Source: Terana coerulea
Taxonomy: Eukaryota > Basidiomycota > Agaricomycetes > Polyporales > Phanerochaetaceae
Assembly (NCBI GenBank): GCA_024811115.1
Contig: JAKOGH010000035.1
Coordinates: 62,001-126,000 of the forward strand
DNA length: 64,000 nt
Reading direction: 5' to 3'
Position 1 is the stretch's first letter. Each line of letters opens with the position of its first letter. The position numbers and the translations under genes are program-made. The notes below the pieces were generated by a model that was not told the DNA's origin, ran no database searches, and saw only the letters and a list, made by a program, of their open reading frames with translations. Shown here in pieces: positions 12,479-24,197 of the stretch.

Positions 12479-12807
12479 GAGGAAGCAAAATCGGTGTTAC
12501 GAAATGGACTGCACTTTTACTTAAATGCTAGTGAAAAAAGTCTGGTGTGCCCTTGCTTTGTTTGTCTGTTGTTCCACCATGTAAATTATTCGTCCTGCCT
12601 AGCTGCGTTTCTTCCCGACAATGATCAATCCACGCAATGCTCCTGCTTATCTATGCGTTCTGTGAATTCTTTTCCAAGTATCCCTCCTGCCTCGAAGGAG
12701 AATAGCTAACGTCGTTCACACGGTACGGGCGTGCGAACTGCTATCAGGTCGACGTTGTCAGCGAGCTGCCGCTCTTCACACCTTGCTCTCCACCATACGT
12801 CTGAATC
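12479..12807. other. Spacer between BTB genes 1 and 2
   Basis: A T-rich 3' region followed by the BTB-2 upstream sequence. Nothing coding is recognised. Confidence 0.4.
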
Positions 12808-13832
12808 ATGGACGAGGTATGTGCCCTCAACGACGACTCATTTGTTAGAGAGCTCAGGGACCGACAGTCACACCCAACCTATGTCGCGCCGTTCGACGAT
12901 GACGACGCCGATATTGTACTTCGATCTTCCGATGGTCAACTCTTCCGTGCGCACAAGCTCATTCTCCGCAAAGCCTCGTGCGTGTTTGCCGATATGATCG
13001 CGGCCTGCAACGGCGAAAGAGGTCCGGATGCGGAGGTTTCCATGGTCGAGGACGCCGCCGCCGTCGAGGCGCTTCTGCGGATCGTCTACCCTCACGTAGA
13101 CGATCCGCAGTTGCGCACTCGAGGAGATCAAGGAGTTACTCCTTGTTTCAGATAAGTTCTTTATCGAGAAGGTCCGTCAGAGGGCGGCGCAGTCGCTGAA
13201 GGAGCAGGTTGCGACGTACCCATTCCGCGTCTTCTTGGTCGCCTGCCGGTGGAAACTCGAGGACATCATCGACCTTGCCGCATTGCAATGCATCAGACAG
13301 CCAATCCCAGCTCTCCTCGCGCAAGGTGCCCCAGAGCTTTCAGATGTGCCAGCCTCCATCCTGCACGACTTGGCGTCCTACGAGCGTCGATGTCGTTCCG
13401 CTGCACAGCGTGTTTCAACGGATGGCGGGATCAGGAATTCGATTGCGCGACAGTCGCATTGGGCAAACTGTACAACTTGCCAGCCAGCCTTATTCGACGA
13501 GCGTTGGAAGAAAGGCTATGCGACGTTGATCCCGAAGGCGTGGTGGACGACCATTCTTGAAGATGTCCGAGTGTCATTGGGGACGGAGCAGCCCGTCGGC
13601 TACCACATTGTCGAGAACATTCAAGTCAAGATGCCTGCGCAGGTACTTTCCTGTAGCGGCTGCGGGCCTACAGCGGTGGGGGAAACCGCCAGGCTGTTGA
13701 AGCTGTTGGATCAGCAAATTGAGCTGTGCTACAAATATGTAAGTTCTTCGTGAGTGACTTTCATAGATTTTTACTCAATGCATAACTGTTGGACAGGTTC
13801 GTTTCAAGGAGGTACCGGAATTGACAACATGA
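12808..13832 (+). CDS. BTB/POZ domain protein 2 (frameshifted)
   Basis: The start MDEVCALNDDSFVREL is followed by the BTB core: FDDDDADIVLRSSDGQLF, AHKLILRKASCVFADMI and VEALLRIVYPHVDDPQL. The frame then slips by one base near 13117 and continues as LEEIKELLLVSDKFFIEKVR and ACRWKLEDIIDLAALQCIRQ. The C-terminal part carries cysteine pairs (ANCTTCQ and SCSGCG) in the same places as in BTB protein 1. The final intron (13739-13796) joins CYKY to VRFKEVPELTT and TGA. The position of the slip differs from that in BTB 1, so the defects are independent. Confidence 0.8.
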
Positions 13833-14576
13833 AAGACCTTGAGACATACGTTCTTGTTCTGCCGATGATTCCAGACTCATGGCTCCGCATGATAATTATC
13901 CAATGTGCATTATACAACGGGGCTGCTTACTTACTAGGTTTGTAATAGACAATTTTACTGTGATCATTAAACATCGAACAGCTGTAGGCCCTATGTCACG
14001 GTATTCACCGCGACCTCCCTGATCTCTCTGTGTCAGTATCAAAAATTTGTGCACCCTTAAATTTGGGGCGGATCTGGGACACAAGTGCACGTACTACCGT
14101 ATCGGATTGTGAACATACGGCTCCCATCTCAGATCCGCGCCCGGCTCCTTGGATCTTATCCCCACGACATCTTAGATACCCATATTTATTCGATGTCCCC
14201 AAACGGTGAGTTTATGTATTCTCCGCTAGACCATGCGGTATCCCTTGCATTTCAACTGACTGGTCCTATTTAGCTTTCGTGCCTTGTTGGCTGACAAGTG
14301 CTCACCACTGGGAGCTGCGCCTAGTCAGGATCTGACTCAATACCCACTTGGTATCTGATGCCGTTCCGCTTGCGTGCGCTTCGGCAACTGTCAGCTGGCA
14401 AGTTACGGTGAGAGGATCGACACAATTCTGATCAACACACAATTCGACAGTGTAGGTCAATGTGGTAGTTTTTGCAGGCATAAGAGGCGGCGGATTCAAG
14501 GCCTGAGATCGTGATTAACTCAGGCCAGCAACACTCTCGACCCACATCCAGCGACACTCTCGTGCATACAAAAGCG
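13833..14576. other. Spacer with a short inverted repeat
   Basis: No gene is recognised. A near-perfect 12-base inverted repeat (GCGGATCTGGGA at 14068-14079 against TCTCAGATCCGC at 14127-14138) is the only structure seen. The right end is the promoter of the NmrA-type gene. Confidence 0.4.
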
Positions 14577-15530
14577 ATGGTCAAAGTCGCAATTGCAGGC
14601 GGTACCGGAGGCGTCGGTCTACACATCGTCGAAGGCATCGTCGCAGCCGGTAAACACGATGTCATCGTCCTCTCGCGCAAGTCCAGCCACCCTTCACTCG
14701 ATGGTCTGGAAAGGGTCAAGGTCGTCGCCGTGTCTTACAACGACCTAGCGTCGCTCGGAGCGGCCCTCGAGGGCGTGCACACCGTCATCTCGACCATCGC
14801 CCCGTCCGACTTCGACGGCGCCCAGCTCGCGCTGCTCGACGCCGCCGACAAAGCCGGCGTGAAGCGCTTCGCGCCGAGCGAGTGGGCGTCGCTGCCCACG
14901 CCCGGCTACCCGATCGAGCTCGAGAAGCCGAAGCTGGCCGTGGCGGACGCGGTGCGGCGCAGCGGGCTCGAGTACACGTTCTTCGAGACCGGCGGGCTCA
15001 TGGAGTACCTCGCGGCCGGCACGCCGGGGCTGGGGCACCTCCGCCCGCTGCACTTCATCTTCGACGTCGAGCACTATAAGGCCACCATCCCGGGGGACGG
15101 GTCGGCGTACTTGACCTCGACGAGTGCAGTGGATGTGGGGAAGTTCGTTGCGGCGAGTCTGGACTTGGAGAAGTGGCCCGAGGTTAGCGAGATGAGGGGA
15201 AGCCGAATGACGTTGAACCAGGTGCTGGAGCTTGCAGAGACGGTTCGCGGTAAGCAGATTCAAGTTGTGCCATTTAGCGTACAAGCTCGACTTACATGAG
15301 CACTAGGACGCAAGTTCGAGGTCAAATACCTGTCCGAAGATGACCTGGAGAAGCAGATCGATCCTAATCCACAGTCTCCCTGGCAGAACTTCATTCCACA
15401 AGCATATTTGCGGCTCATTCGCGACGACAAATACATGTTCGCGGGCTCGAATCTGAACGAGCTGTGCCCCCAGGTGAAGCCGGTGAATCTCAAAGAATTC
15501 ATGGAGAAGTGGTGGGGTAAGGGGTTGTAA
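14577..15530 (+). CDS. NmrA-like / isoflavone-reductase-type NAD(P) protein
   Basis: An atypical short-chain dehydrogenase of the NmrA/isoflavone reductase group. Such proteins bind NAD(P) with a Rossmann fold and act either as reductases of small molecules or as redox sensors. The start MVKVAIAGGTGGVGLHIVE carries the GxxGxxG nucleotide loop. Typical blocks follow: HTVISTIAPSDFDGAQLAL, GVKRFAPSEW, YTFFETGGLMEYL and AYLTSTSAVDVGKFVA. The single intron is 15250-15306, giving 298 residues, normal for the family. No damage was seen. The lone gene among BTB genes gives no clue to its substrate. Confidence 0.9.
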
Positions 15531-15960
15531 GCTTGGTAGGAGCTGGAATTGTATGACATGTACGACAGAATACTGCACCATTACTTGGCTGCTAGCCCCT
15601 GAAGCATTTTTGTATCATATTGACTCGGAGCGCATGCGCCGATAGCCTCTTCCAACAATTACTGTTCTATGCATACAATGCCCCTGACTCAACGTAATTC
15701 AATGTAAGTAGCTCAGTGCGAACGAGGGCAATCGTACCTGATCTCTCAATGGCCAGTTCATGTCCGTTGGTCGTCAACGTTCGAGCCAAGTCCTCAGAGT
15801 CACAATAAGTAACATGCATATGATGCCACACGGATCACGACCGCACTGAATCAGATCGGCGCATCAGAGCGCCCTTGACGTAATACAGTGCGCCGTTGGC
15901 TAGCGCTCTAGCCCTGGCCTCTGGGTGCTCTTCCTGTCTACACTCTCGACACCAACTACG
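15531..15960. other. Spacer before BTB gene 3
   Basis: The 3' region of the NmrA-type gene and the upstream region of BTB 3. No gene is seen. Confidence 0.4.
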
Positions 15961-16862
15961 ATGTCTACAGATCAGACGGAATCTATGGCGGTCACCTACC
16001 GCAGCCCATTTGACGATGCGGACGCAGACCTCGTACTTCGCTCGTGCAACGGGATCTGCTTCCGAGTTTACAAGGTCATCTTGAAGAAAGCGTCTCCCGT
16101 ATTTGCGGACATGTTCACGTTGCCGTCCCACCCCACGTCGGTGGATGAACCTGTGGACCTTTCGGAGAGCGGGAGGGTTGTAGAGTGTATTCTGTGTTTC
16201 TGCTACCCGGTCGACCATCCCAAACTCGTCAACCTCTCGGAGATCCATGACGTACTCATCGCCGCACAGAAATACCAGATCGATTTTATCGTCAACAAGC
16301 TCATACCCTTGCTAGAAAGCTACCTGGATGCCCAACCTCTCCACGTTTTTGCCATTGCTTCGCACACCAAGCTCGACGACGTGGCCAAAGTTGCCGCCAA
16401 GAAGTGCTTGCATCTTCCTCTATCAGAACTACTTCGATCCCCTGTACGAGAGCTCTCCTTCCTACCGGCCTCTTTGTTGTGGGATTTGCTGTCCTACCAC
16501 AGCTATTGTACCAAAGTCGCTATTTCCACTGTGTATCCCGACAGGAGTAGTGCGATTCCACAGAGCTCTTGCAATTGGCGACATTGTGAGCTGGGATGTA
16601 GAGATGACTTATACATATACCACAGAAGCAGAAGGGCAACGTCTCTTGCACCGTGAAGGCCTGGTGGTCTGATGTCATGAAGACGGTTGCTTATTCGTAC
16701 TACTGCCAACCCCCTCTCGCAAACACCGATCTCGCAGGCATAGCCAAACGCTCAATTCCCTCAGTCGTTGCGTCTTGCAAGGATTGCAGTTTGTCGTCTG
16801 TTTATGTGATGGAAGAAATGCTGAAGTCGTTGCAAATGGTCATAAATGACAAAATTTCCAAG
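15961..16862 (+). CDS. BTB/POZ domain protein 3, 3' end disrupted
   Basis: The start MSTDQTESMAVTYRS leads into FDDADADLVLRSCNG, YKVILKKASPVFADMFTL and VECILCFCYPVDHPKLVN, followed by IHDVLIAAQKYQIDFIVNKL. A Cys-containing segment, CNWRHCELGC, lies near 16570. The frame then slips by one base near 16620, and the conserved tail KAWWSDVMKTVAYSYYCQ resumes. The last coding exon ends at the GT of 16863. In BTB 1 and 2 an intron of 58-71 bases precedes a tiny final exon. Here the repeat element starting at 16907 takes that place, and I could not find the final exon. Confidence 0.75.
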
Positions 16863-16906
16863 GTATGCTTCATACATTTGACCTTCGCTCCACTTCGTCT
16901 GAATAA

Positions 16907-17541
16907 TGTGCAGTCCCTATGGTGGGACTGCACATCAAACATGCAGTCTCGAGCGCCTGCGTTAGGCAGAGGTGTGGAGACGTGGGAGAGGGCAAAAGGA
17001 CATGCACAATACCAGAGAATGCGTATGCAGGCGAGAAATGAGTGCGGTATGAGATAAGTGCCAAATTTGGTAAAGAAGCGGCGAAAATAGTCGCACTTAC
17101 CGAATATGGGCATGCGTCGGGGCGGAGCGCCCGGCGAGGGACTGCACATTCAGCGTCTTGGGACTGCACATCTGGCAGACGCAGGCAGCTGATGAGGTGA
17201 CTTTGGCGGGAGCGCCTGCCAAAGTCGACCCCGTCGCAGACAGTTTCTGACCGAAAGATGTGCAGTCCCTGTGGGAAAAAGACAGTCCCAAGACGCCCGG
17301 GCGCGCAGACCCATCATTTGGGCAGAGAGCCCCGGCTACCTTTAATTTCGGGGCTCCCTCTCATTATTCAGCTCTAGCTTTAATATGCTGCATTGTCTCA
17401 TACTTTAAGTAGCTCAGCAATTATTTTCGTAATTTTACACACTTTCTACGAGTCGGACCTGCCTCTGTGCGCTGCATACCTTCAGGCGCCTCGTCGCGAT
17501 CGCTTACATAATCAGCTCGGCAGTCTCCCGGGGACTGCACA
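16907..17541. repeat. Repeat cluster built on GGGACTGCACA
   Basis: The 11-mer GGGACTGCACA or its reverse complement occurs six times: 16907-16917 (-), 16924-16934 (+), 17138-17148 (+), 17160-17170 (+), 17259-17269 (-) and 17531-17541 (+). The first two form a palindrome with a 6-base loop. A 14-base perfect inverted repeat (GCGTCTTGGGACTG at 17153-17166 against 17283-17296) encloses the middle part. An 8-base GC stem (17327-17334 against 17349-17356) follows. No transposase frame is present. It may be a non-autonomous mobile element or a cluster of protein-binding sites. Confidence 0.6.
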
Positions 17542-17802
17542 CCACTACGCCCGAAACGCAACTTCAGCGTTATCCTGTGATTGACATGCTGCATAGGTAG
17601 AGCCTTTGGCTGGCGAGGACAAGCTGGGGACGCCGCCACAATCGAGCTGGCATCTGGACTGGTGACCCCTCTTCGATTCAGTATAGTACGGAGCCAGTCA
17701 GCCCTCCCAGCATCATCTCATGCATGTCAATCCTTGTATCCATCGCTTGCGCGGAAGCTACATACTTGAAAAATTGTTACAACGTTCTATGATGCATCTC
17801 AC

Positions 17803-20488
17803 CTATAGTTTCGCTTTCGGCTTGCCTTCTTCTGCCCCAAGTAGCTGCTCCAAGTGTCGGTATTTGTAGTACAGTTGTAGCGACTCCGGATTTGCAACCG
17901 TTCCGCTCGGCTTGAGATTCGACCCAGACACGATCTGTTTCACCGCGATCTCTATCTTCTTGTTGTTCACCGTGTACTTTTATGTAGCCTCATTAGTATT
18001 TCAACTACGCACCACACAACCAATATCGTCCTCACCGGGATATCCTGAATCTCGAAGATATACGAAGGGACGTGGCGTGCGCTGAGGGCTTTCCGGATAG
18101 CGTCCCGAATCCGCGCCTTCAAATTCCCGGTGAACTTGTGTCCGGAACGCATCTTCAAGAAGAGCAGGACCCGTTCGTCCTTGTCCTCCGGACGGCGCTG
18201 GCCTATGCAGAGGGTGTCCTCGAGCTCGTCTCTGAACTGCTCTAAAACCGAATAGACCTCTGCCGAGCCGAACCGGACGCCGCTAGGGTTCAGCACACCA
18301 TCGCTAGAAGGCCGGCTTTAGTCACGTCCCACATACCCATCCGAGCATTAGACCCGCTCACCTGCGTCCCAAGATGATGAAACCCTGCGTCTTCGGATTC
18401 TTGACCATGAAGTCGCCATGATGCCACACGCCTATTGCATTGACGGGTCAGCCTCGTCGAGCAGCTCGTTTCGTGAAGCGAAAGACATACCGGGATATCT
18501 CTTGAAGTAGGCATTCCGGTACTTCTCGTCGTCCTTATCTGCCCAGAAGTACACCGGCATCGACGGGTGCGGGCGCGTGCAGACAAGCTCGCCGGGGAAG
18601 CCCGTGTCCTCCACGCTCTTGCCGTCCGGGTCGAAGATCTCGACAGCCATGCCGAGGGACTTGCCCTGGATTTCGCCGGCATGGGTCGGCAAGACGGGGA
18701 TAGCGGTTACGACTGTATCATGAATGAGTAAGTGCACTGATGAGCGTGATAGATAGCTTACAGCCTGCGCAGATATCCGTGCCACCGGATACTGAACAGA
18801 GGTGAACATCGCCGAAGGCCGACTGCGTCCACTCGCACATGGGTGCGGTGAGAGGTGCACCGGTGGACATGACGACGCGCAGAGAATCGAACGGGGCGAT
18901 CTTCACTTTGTAAGATATGAGCGGTAAAGTTACGGGTAACGATAGGCATCACATACGAGGTTCAATGCCCGCGGCTTGAAGTTCGATGAGGAAACGTGGG
19001 GACGTTCCCCAGATAGTGGCTCTGGTAAGCAGTCTGATGAGCTAGGGTCTATAGATGGCGGCTCGGTACGTACCCTTGGTCGCTGATGAATTTCAAGAAA
19101 GTGCGAACATCCGGGTGGAAAGGTGAACCGTCGTACGCAATGATGCGTGCACCGGTGGCAAGAGCCGGGAGCATGGCGTTCCACATCATCCATCCGGGCT
19201 ACGGTCGTAACAGAATCACTAGCCGCACTTGGGTAATAGAATAGGTGTTGGTGACAGACCGTAGTGTATTGGAAGTAGGTTTCGTCCGGAGTCATGTTGT
19301 ATCCGAAGACTCCTTCCTTTATTCCGTTGAGAAGGAGTCCCTGGCATCACAGCATCAAATAATATCCCAGATATGAACTGAATGTACTGACCCCAACGCC
19401 ATGCACGATACATTTTGGGACACCGGAGGTACCCGACGAATACAAAATGAAGACCGGGTGGTCGAACGGCACTTGCTCGAATGTCAGAGGACGGCCGTCG
19501 CCGGTCTTCAAGAACGCCGACAAAGGTGTGCTATCAGGGCTTTCAACGCTCTGTGTCTGACCGCAGTGAGAGGAAGCCTACCAGTTTGGTATATCAGCCA
19601 AATCTGAAGGGAATTGGCCTGTCTTCGTGCTAGGCAGCAGAATAACATGTCGCAACCCATGCGCCTGCAAGTCCTTCACAGCCTCGGTGACCTTGGGCAT
19701 TATATTGATTGTCTTCTCCGCGTAGAAGACCTCCGTCTCAGCAAACACGAACTTTGGCTGAATTTGACGGTACCTATCCAATATACCCTGCGAAAAGACT
19801 TAGTTGCAATTTCGAGTTGAGAATTCGGAGAATGTCTATACCTGCGTACCCATATCAGTAGCGGTGCTGGAGAACACCGCGCCTATGCTTGTCGCAGCCA
19901 GAGCGATTACTACGGCATCGATGTGATTGGTAATAACCGCCGCAACTCTGTCTCCTGGTTGAAGACCGTTGACTCGTAGTGCGGCTGCAAGGTCCCGCAC
20001 CATACTGCGCAGTTGTCTGAAGCTATAGTGGGTCACTTGGCCCGTCTCTCTTGCAGCGGTGACCGCAATACCGTCGCCATTGAATCGCAGGATGTTCTCA
20101 GCATAGTTCAAACGTGATCCCGGAAACCAGGTTCGTGTCTCCGGAATACGGCCTTCGGTTAGGATCTAGACCAGACTTATGTCAGCTTATGACGTGAGTG
20201 GCAAGACTGGTTGAAGGACCTTCTCAGGCGGAACGGAATATATGATGTTCAAGTACTGCCAGAGGTCTTCCCAGAACACGTAGTCTGTGACAGAGTATCT
20301 GTGCAACTCGTGGAAGTTCTCTATATGCAAGTAGTTGTTAGCAACGTATTTGAGCCTGCTGTATATCAGAACCTACTCAGGCTCAGCCGATGCTTTCTGT
20401 TTATCCAACGCCTGAAAGCATCGACACGACAGTTCTTTGGGTCCCTTGGCTTCCAAATGGAGACGAGAGTGGGCAAACTGGGAGTCCA
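17803..20488 (-). CDS. Acetoacetyl-CoA synthetase with possible PTS1
   Basis: An acyl-adenylate-forming enzyme that activates acetoacetate to acetoacetyl-CoA with ATP. In order on the minus strand the blocks are: start [10 protein letters not shown] at 20488, [52 protein letters not shown] block at 20111, [15 protein letters not shown] (AMP-binding P-loop) near 19420, [36 protein letters not shown], and the C-terminal lid with [16 protein letters not shown] and [15 protein letters not shown]. About ten short introns are present. One extra base near 20455 separates the ATG from the family frame. The last residues are KPKAKL; AKL fits the type 1 peroxisomal signal. A shared promoter region separates it from SEY1. 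Confidence 0.88.
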
Positions 20489-20582
20489 TAGTCGTCGCAA
20501 TGTCAGAACTCTAGATATAGGCTGACGCAAAATCCGTGTAGGGGAACGGTGAAGGAAGTTCACACAACCCCCACTCGGCCCC

Positions 20583-20588
20583 TTTATA
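20583..20588 (-). promoter_or_regulatory. TATA box of acetoacetyl-CoA synthetase gene
   Basis: TATAAA on the minus strand, in CCTATAAAGG, lies 95 bases before the ATG at 20488. This supports that start rather than one further upstream. Confidence 0.5.
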
Positions 20589-21127
20589 GGTTTCACACAT
20601 GATTGCATGTTCCTCATCGGAGATTCCGGCGTACAACTTGCCAACTTCCCGAAGACCGTTCCTCAGCGAACTTGAGGGCCACACTTGCCTCTCGGAAGAC
20701 GGCCGGCTGCGGGATTGGTGGTCAGCTGCTTGCAGGGGTCAGATAGTAGATCGAGTCCGTACCGTGCAACCCAGCAACCTGGCGGACGTAAATTCCGAGA
20801 CCTACAGCTTTACCTACAAATATGACCGGTTTTCTCAGGGCCAGCAAACGTTTGCAAAAGACGCAGAATAGGCGTTGCCGAATGGTTTAGTTCATGAAAG
20901 AAATGCGGAAGCCATCAGGCACTCGGCGCTTGACTCTAGCACGCTTGCCCAGTCAGGATCCCATCAAAATTCCACGTGCTTTAGGCTCCGTGACGCAGGT
21001 GCCAGAAATCGTGTTCGCAGCTGCCCCGCCTGCTCAAGTCCTGCAAGAACACTGCTTGCAGCAATCCACAACAACCACCGCCTCGTTCTACACTCATTTG
21101 CACACAAATACCACATCTATAGTCTGG
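20589..21127. other. Bidirectional promoter region
   Basis: A spacer between the divergent acetoacetyl-CoA synthetase and SEY1 genes. Nothing coding is recognised. A tRNA-like start near 20870 was examined and rejected. Confidence 0.45.
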
Positions 21128-24100
21128 ATGGCTGAGCCACGTATGTCCCAGAAATTATCCCGGTCTCGGGTAGCTTCGTACGCTAATGCGTGTTACGTGG
21201 GCAGACTTGAACGGACACTTGAACGGGGACGCGACACATACGACGCTGGACGGTGCTCAGAGCTTTGAGCGGGTTCAGATAGTCGACGACGAGAAGCAGT
21301 TCACGTATGTGCTAAACCCACGCTCATCGTGTTTGCGCTCGACTAAAGCGCACCACGTATATGTTGCACAGACCCGACTTGACGCCGCAGGTTCAACGCT
21401 GGGGCCTCCAGAATGCAGGCTTCGACTACAATATCGCCGCTGTGTTTGGCTCACAGTCAACGGGGAAAAGTGAGCTCGCGTTCTGGCTACACGTCGGTTG
21501 CATTAACGTGCACTGCAGGTACACTACTGAACCGGTTATTCGGAACCAACTTCGATGTTATGGACGAGACAAGGCGTCAGCAAACTACTAAAGGTAGCCT
21601 TCACTTATATACAGACAAGTTTAGGATCACTCAACTGGGCAACAGGAATCTGGATGTGTCGGGGAAAGGGCATGAACGTCATGGTGATGGATGTCGAGGG
21701 CACGGATGGACGGGAACGTGGAGAAGACCAGGTAAGCACATACTGCCCGTGCGCGCAATTTTAATATTCAGAAATATCTTACACACTAGGACTTCGAACG
21801 CAAATCTGCTCTGTTCTCTCTTGCGTCGTCCGAAGTCCTTCTCGTCAACCTATGGGAGCACCAAGTTGGCTTGTACCAAGGCGCCAACATGGGTCTCCTG
21901 AAGACCGTCTTTGAAGTGAACTTAGCTCTATTTGGCAAGAAGAATGCCGATGGGTACGTCCAAGGCAATAGGTCATCGAGACATATGCTCACCGGCCGGA
22001 CATTAGCCGGAATCAACGCACACTCCTGCTCTTCGTCATTCGAGACCACATCGGCCAAACACCACTCGCGAACTTGGAGGCAACATTGACAGCAGACATG
22101 CAAAAGATCTGGGAGACGTTGTCCAAGCCTGATGAGCTGAAAGACAAGCAACTTTCGGACTACTTCGACCTGTCGTTTGCCACGCTACCTCATAAGATCC
22201 TGGTTCCGGACCAGTTTGAGGCAGCAGTACAGGGCCTCCGGAAGCGCTTTGTGGACAAAACGCGAGACGACTATGTATTCAAGCCGGCATACCACAAACG
22301 CATTCCTGCGGACGGTGTTGCGTTCTACATGGAGGGTATCTGGGTAAGTGGGTAGCTCATTGAGGCGCTTTCAACCTAATACGATGCCTATTATGCAGGA
22401 ACAAGTACAGACAAATAAGGACCTGGATTTGCCCACACAACGGGAACTCCTCGCGCAGTTCCGCTGTGACGAAATATCTGCGGTAGCGCTCGCGGAATTC
22501 AATGAACAAGCCAAACCCCAGAAACGACCGATTGAAGCAGGAAAGGTTGTGGAGAAGCTTGGTTCCATGATGCGTGCCTGGCGATCTGGAGCACTTGGTA
22601 TGTATTTACAATCTGCTTGCGCCAGCCAGGTACTCACCTGGGTAACAGCACGCTACGACCGCGACGCATCTCGCTACCACCCCGGCGTCTACAAGCGCAA
22701 GCGCACCGACCTTGTTGGCGTCCTCGACTCTACGCTTTCCCCTCTCTTCTTCGGTCAGCTGAAGAACCTGCACAAGGCATGCCTCGTCGTCTTCCAGCAG
22801 CAGATGCACGACGGCATGCGCGGCGACAACTACAACTTTGCCGAGATTGTCAATGCCGCAAGAGAGACGTGTGAGAAGACGTTCGAGGAGGGTGCCAGGG
22901 AGGCCGTGCCCGTGGAGGGTGAAGGCGCCGAGCACTGGAGCTACGAGGAGGAGTTTGGCCTGCTGAGGGAGGAGATAGGAAATGTAGCTAACCGGTGTAG
23001 GAAGGATGAGACCAAGAAGATGGTCAACGCGATTGAGGTGAGCTGCTTGTGCAATGGGTCTGAGTATCTGCTAACCAGTGTGCTGTAGAGAAATTTCAAG
23101 CGCCAGATATCCGAGCCCGTGGATTTGTACCTCAGCCAGCCTACGCCTGACATGTGGGACAAGGTGCTGACGGCTTTCCGCACTACTTTGGGCAAATCAG
23201 AGTCAGCATACCTAACCAAAGCAAAGAGTGCGTCGTGCATTGTGGCTTTACGTTGCGTATAAATCACTAACGCCTGTATAGGCTTTAACTGCACCGACGA
23301 TGAAAACTCGACGGCGTTGGCGACACTGCGCAAGCGTGCATGGCTGGCTCTTCGTGCGAAGATCGACGAGCAGACTGCTGATCAGGCCTTCCTTGCCAAG
23401 TTGCGTTCATACTTCGAGGAGCGCTTCCGCTACGACGACAAGGGTGTTCCTCGCGTGTGGACTCCCGATGATGATATCGACGGAGCTTTCCAGGTGGCCA
23501 GAGATCAGGTTCGTAGCGTACACATCCAGTCCTTCGGCAGACCGCCTGCTAACCAATCTTCCTCAGGCTCTCGAACTTGTCCCGCTGTACTCAAAAATCA
23601 CGCCAAAGGACGAGTCGCTCTCCTATGAGCTTCCGTCAGAAACGTCGGACTCGCTGACATCAGAGGACGACTTCGACTTCCCCGCGACTTTGACCATTCT
23701 ATCGGAAACGAGGGGCCTTGACCTCACGAATCGCTTCCGGAAGGACGCAGATGCATTCTACGTCGAGGCCAAGCGTAGCACGGTGTCCAGCGTCGCGCAA
23801 ATCCCATACTGGATGTACGGCGTACTTGTCGTCCTGGGCTGGAACGAGGCAATGGTCGTGCTGTTCAACCCTCTATACTTCGCAATGCTCTTGATTCTCG
23901 GCGCTTCTGCGTATGTCAACATCCTCAGTTCATAGTTGCCCACTACTCACAGCCTTTTGTAGGTACATCCTCATACAACTCGGTATGGTCGGACCCGCCT
24001 TCCAGGTGGCAAGAACGGTTGGAAGGGAGATGCACCACCAGGTGGAAAACCGCCTGCGCGAGCACTTTGCACAGCCCCAGCTCGCCCAGCCCGTCCGTGC

Positions 24101-24197
24101 GCAGCCGTCGCGCAGGGCTACGGCCGATGATGATGACGAGCCGCGGCGCGAGAAGGCGCGGTATCGCCAGAACTCCACGGACTTCGCTACCCTCTAA
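21128..24197 (+). CDS. SEY1: Sey1/RHD3-type dynamin-like GTPase of the ER
   Basis: This atlastin-like GTPase drives homotypic fusion of ER tubules. I read 13 exons: 21128-21140, 21205-21304, 21372-21469, 21519-21593, 21646-21731, 21790-21953, 22007-22343, 22399-22597, 22649-23037, 23089-23227, 23282-23518, 23567-23910 and 23963-24197. All have GT-AG introns and keep the frame throughout. The GTPase domain shows the P-loop GSQSTGKS, the switch region [23 protein letters not shown], and the RDH motif in [11 protein letters not shown] long helical middle region follows, then two hydrophobic segments ([20 protein letters not shown] and [20 protein letters not shown]) that form the membrane hairpin, and a charged tail. 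No defect was seen, in contrast to several neighbours. Confidence 0.96.

Noticed and set aside
14745..15284. 179-residue open frame on the minus strand
   Set aside because: Antisense shadow of the NmrA-type gene, very Arg- and Glu-rich from GC bias.
20871..20950. tRNA-Ser-like start (GGCGTTGCCGAATGGTTTA)
   Set aside because: No pairing acceptor end, anticodon arm or B box follows.
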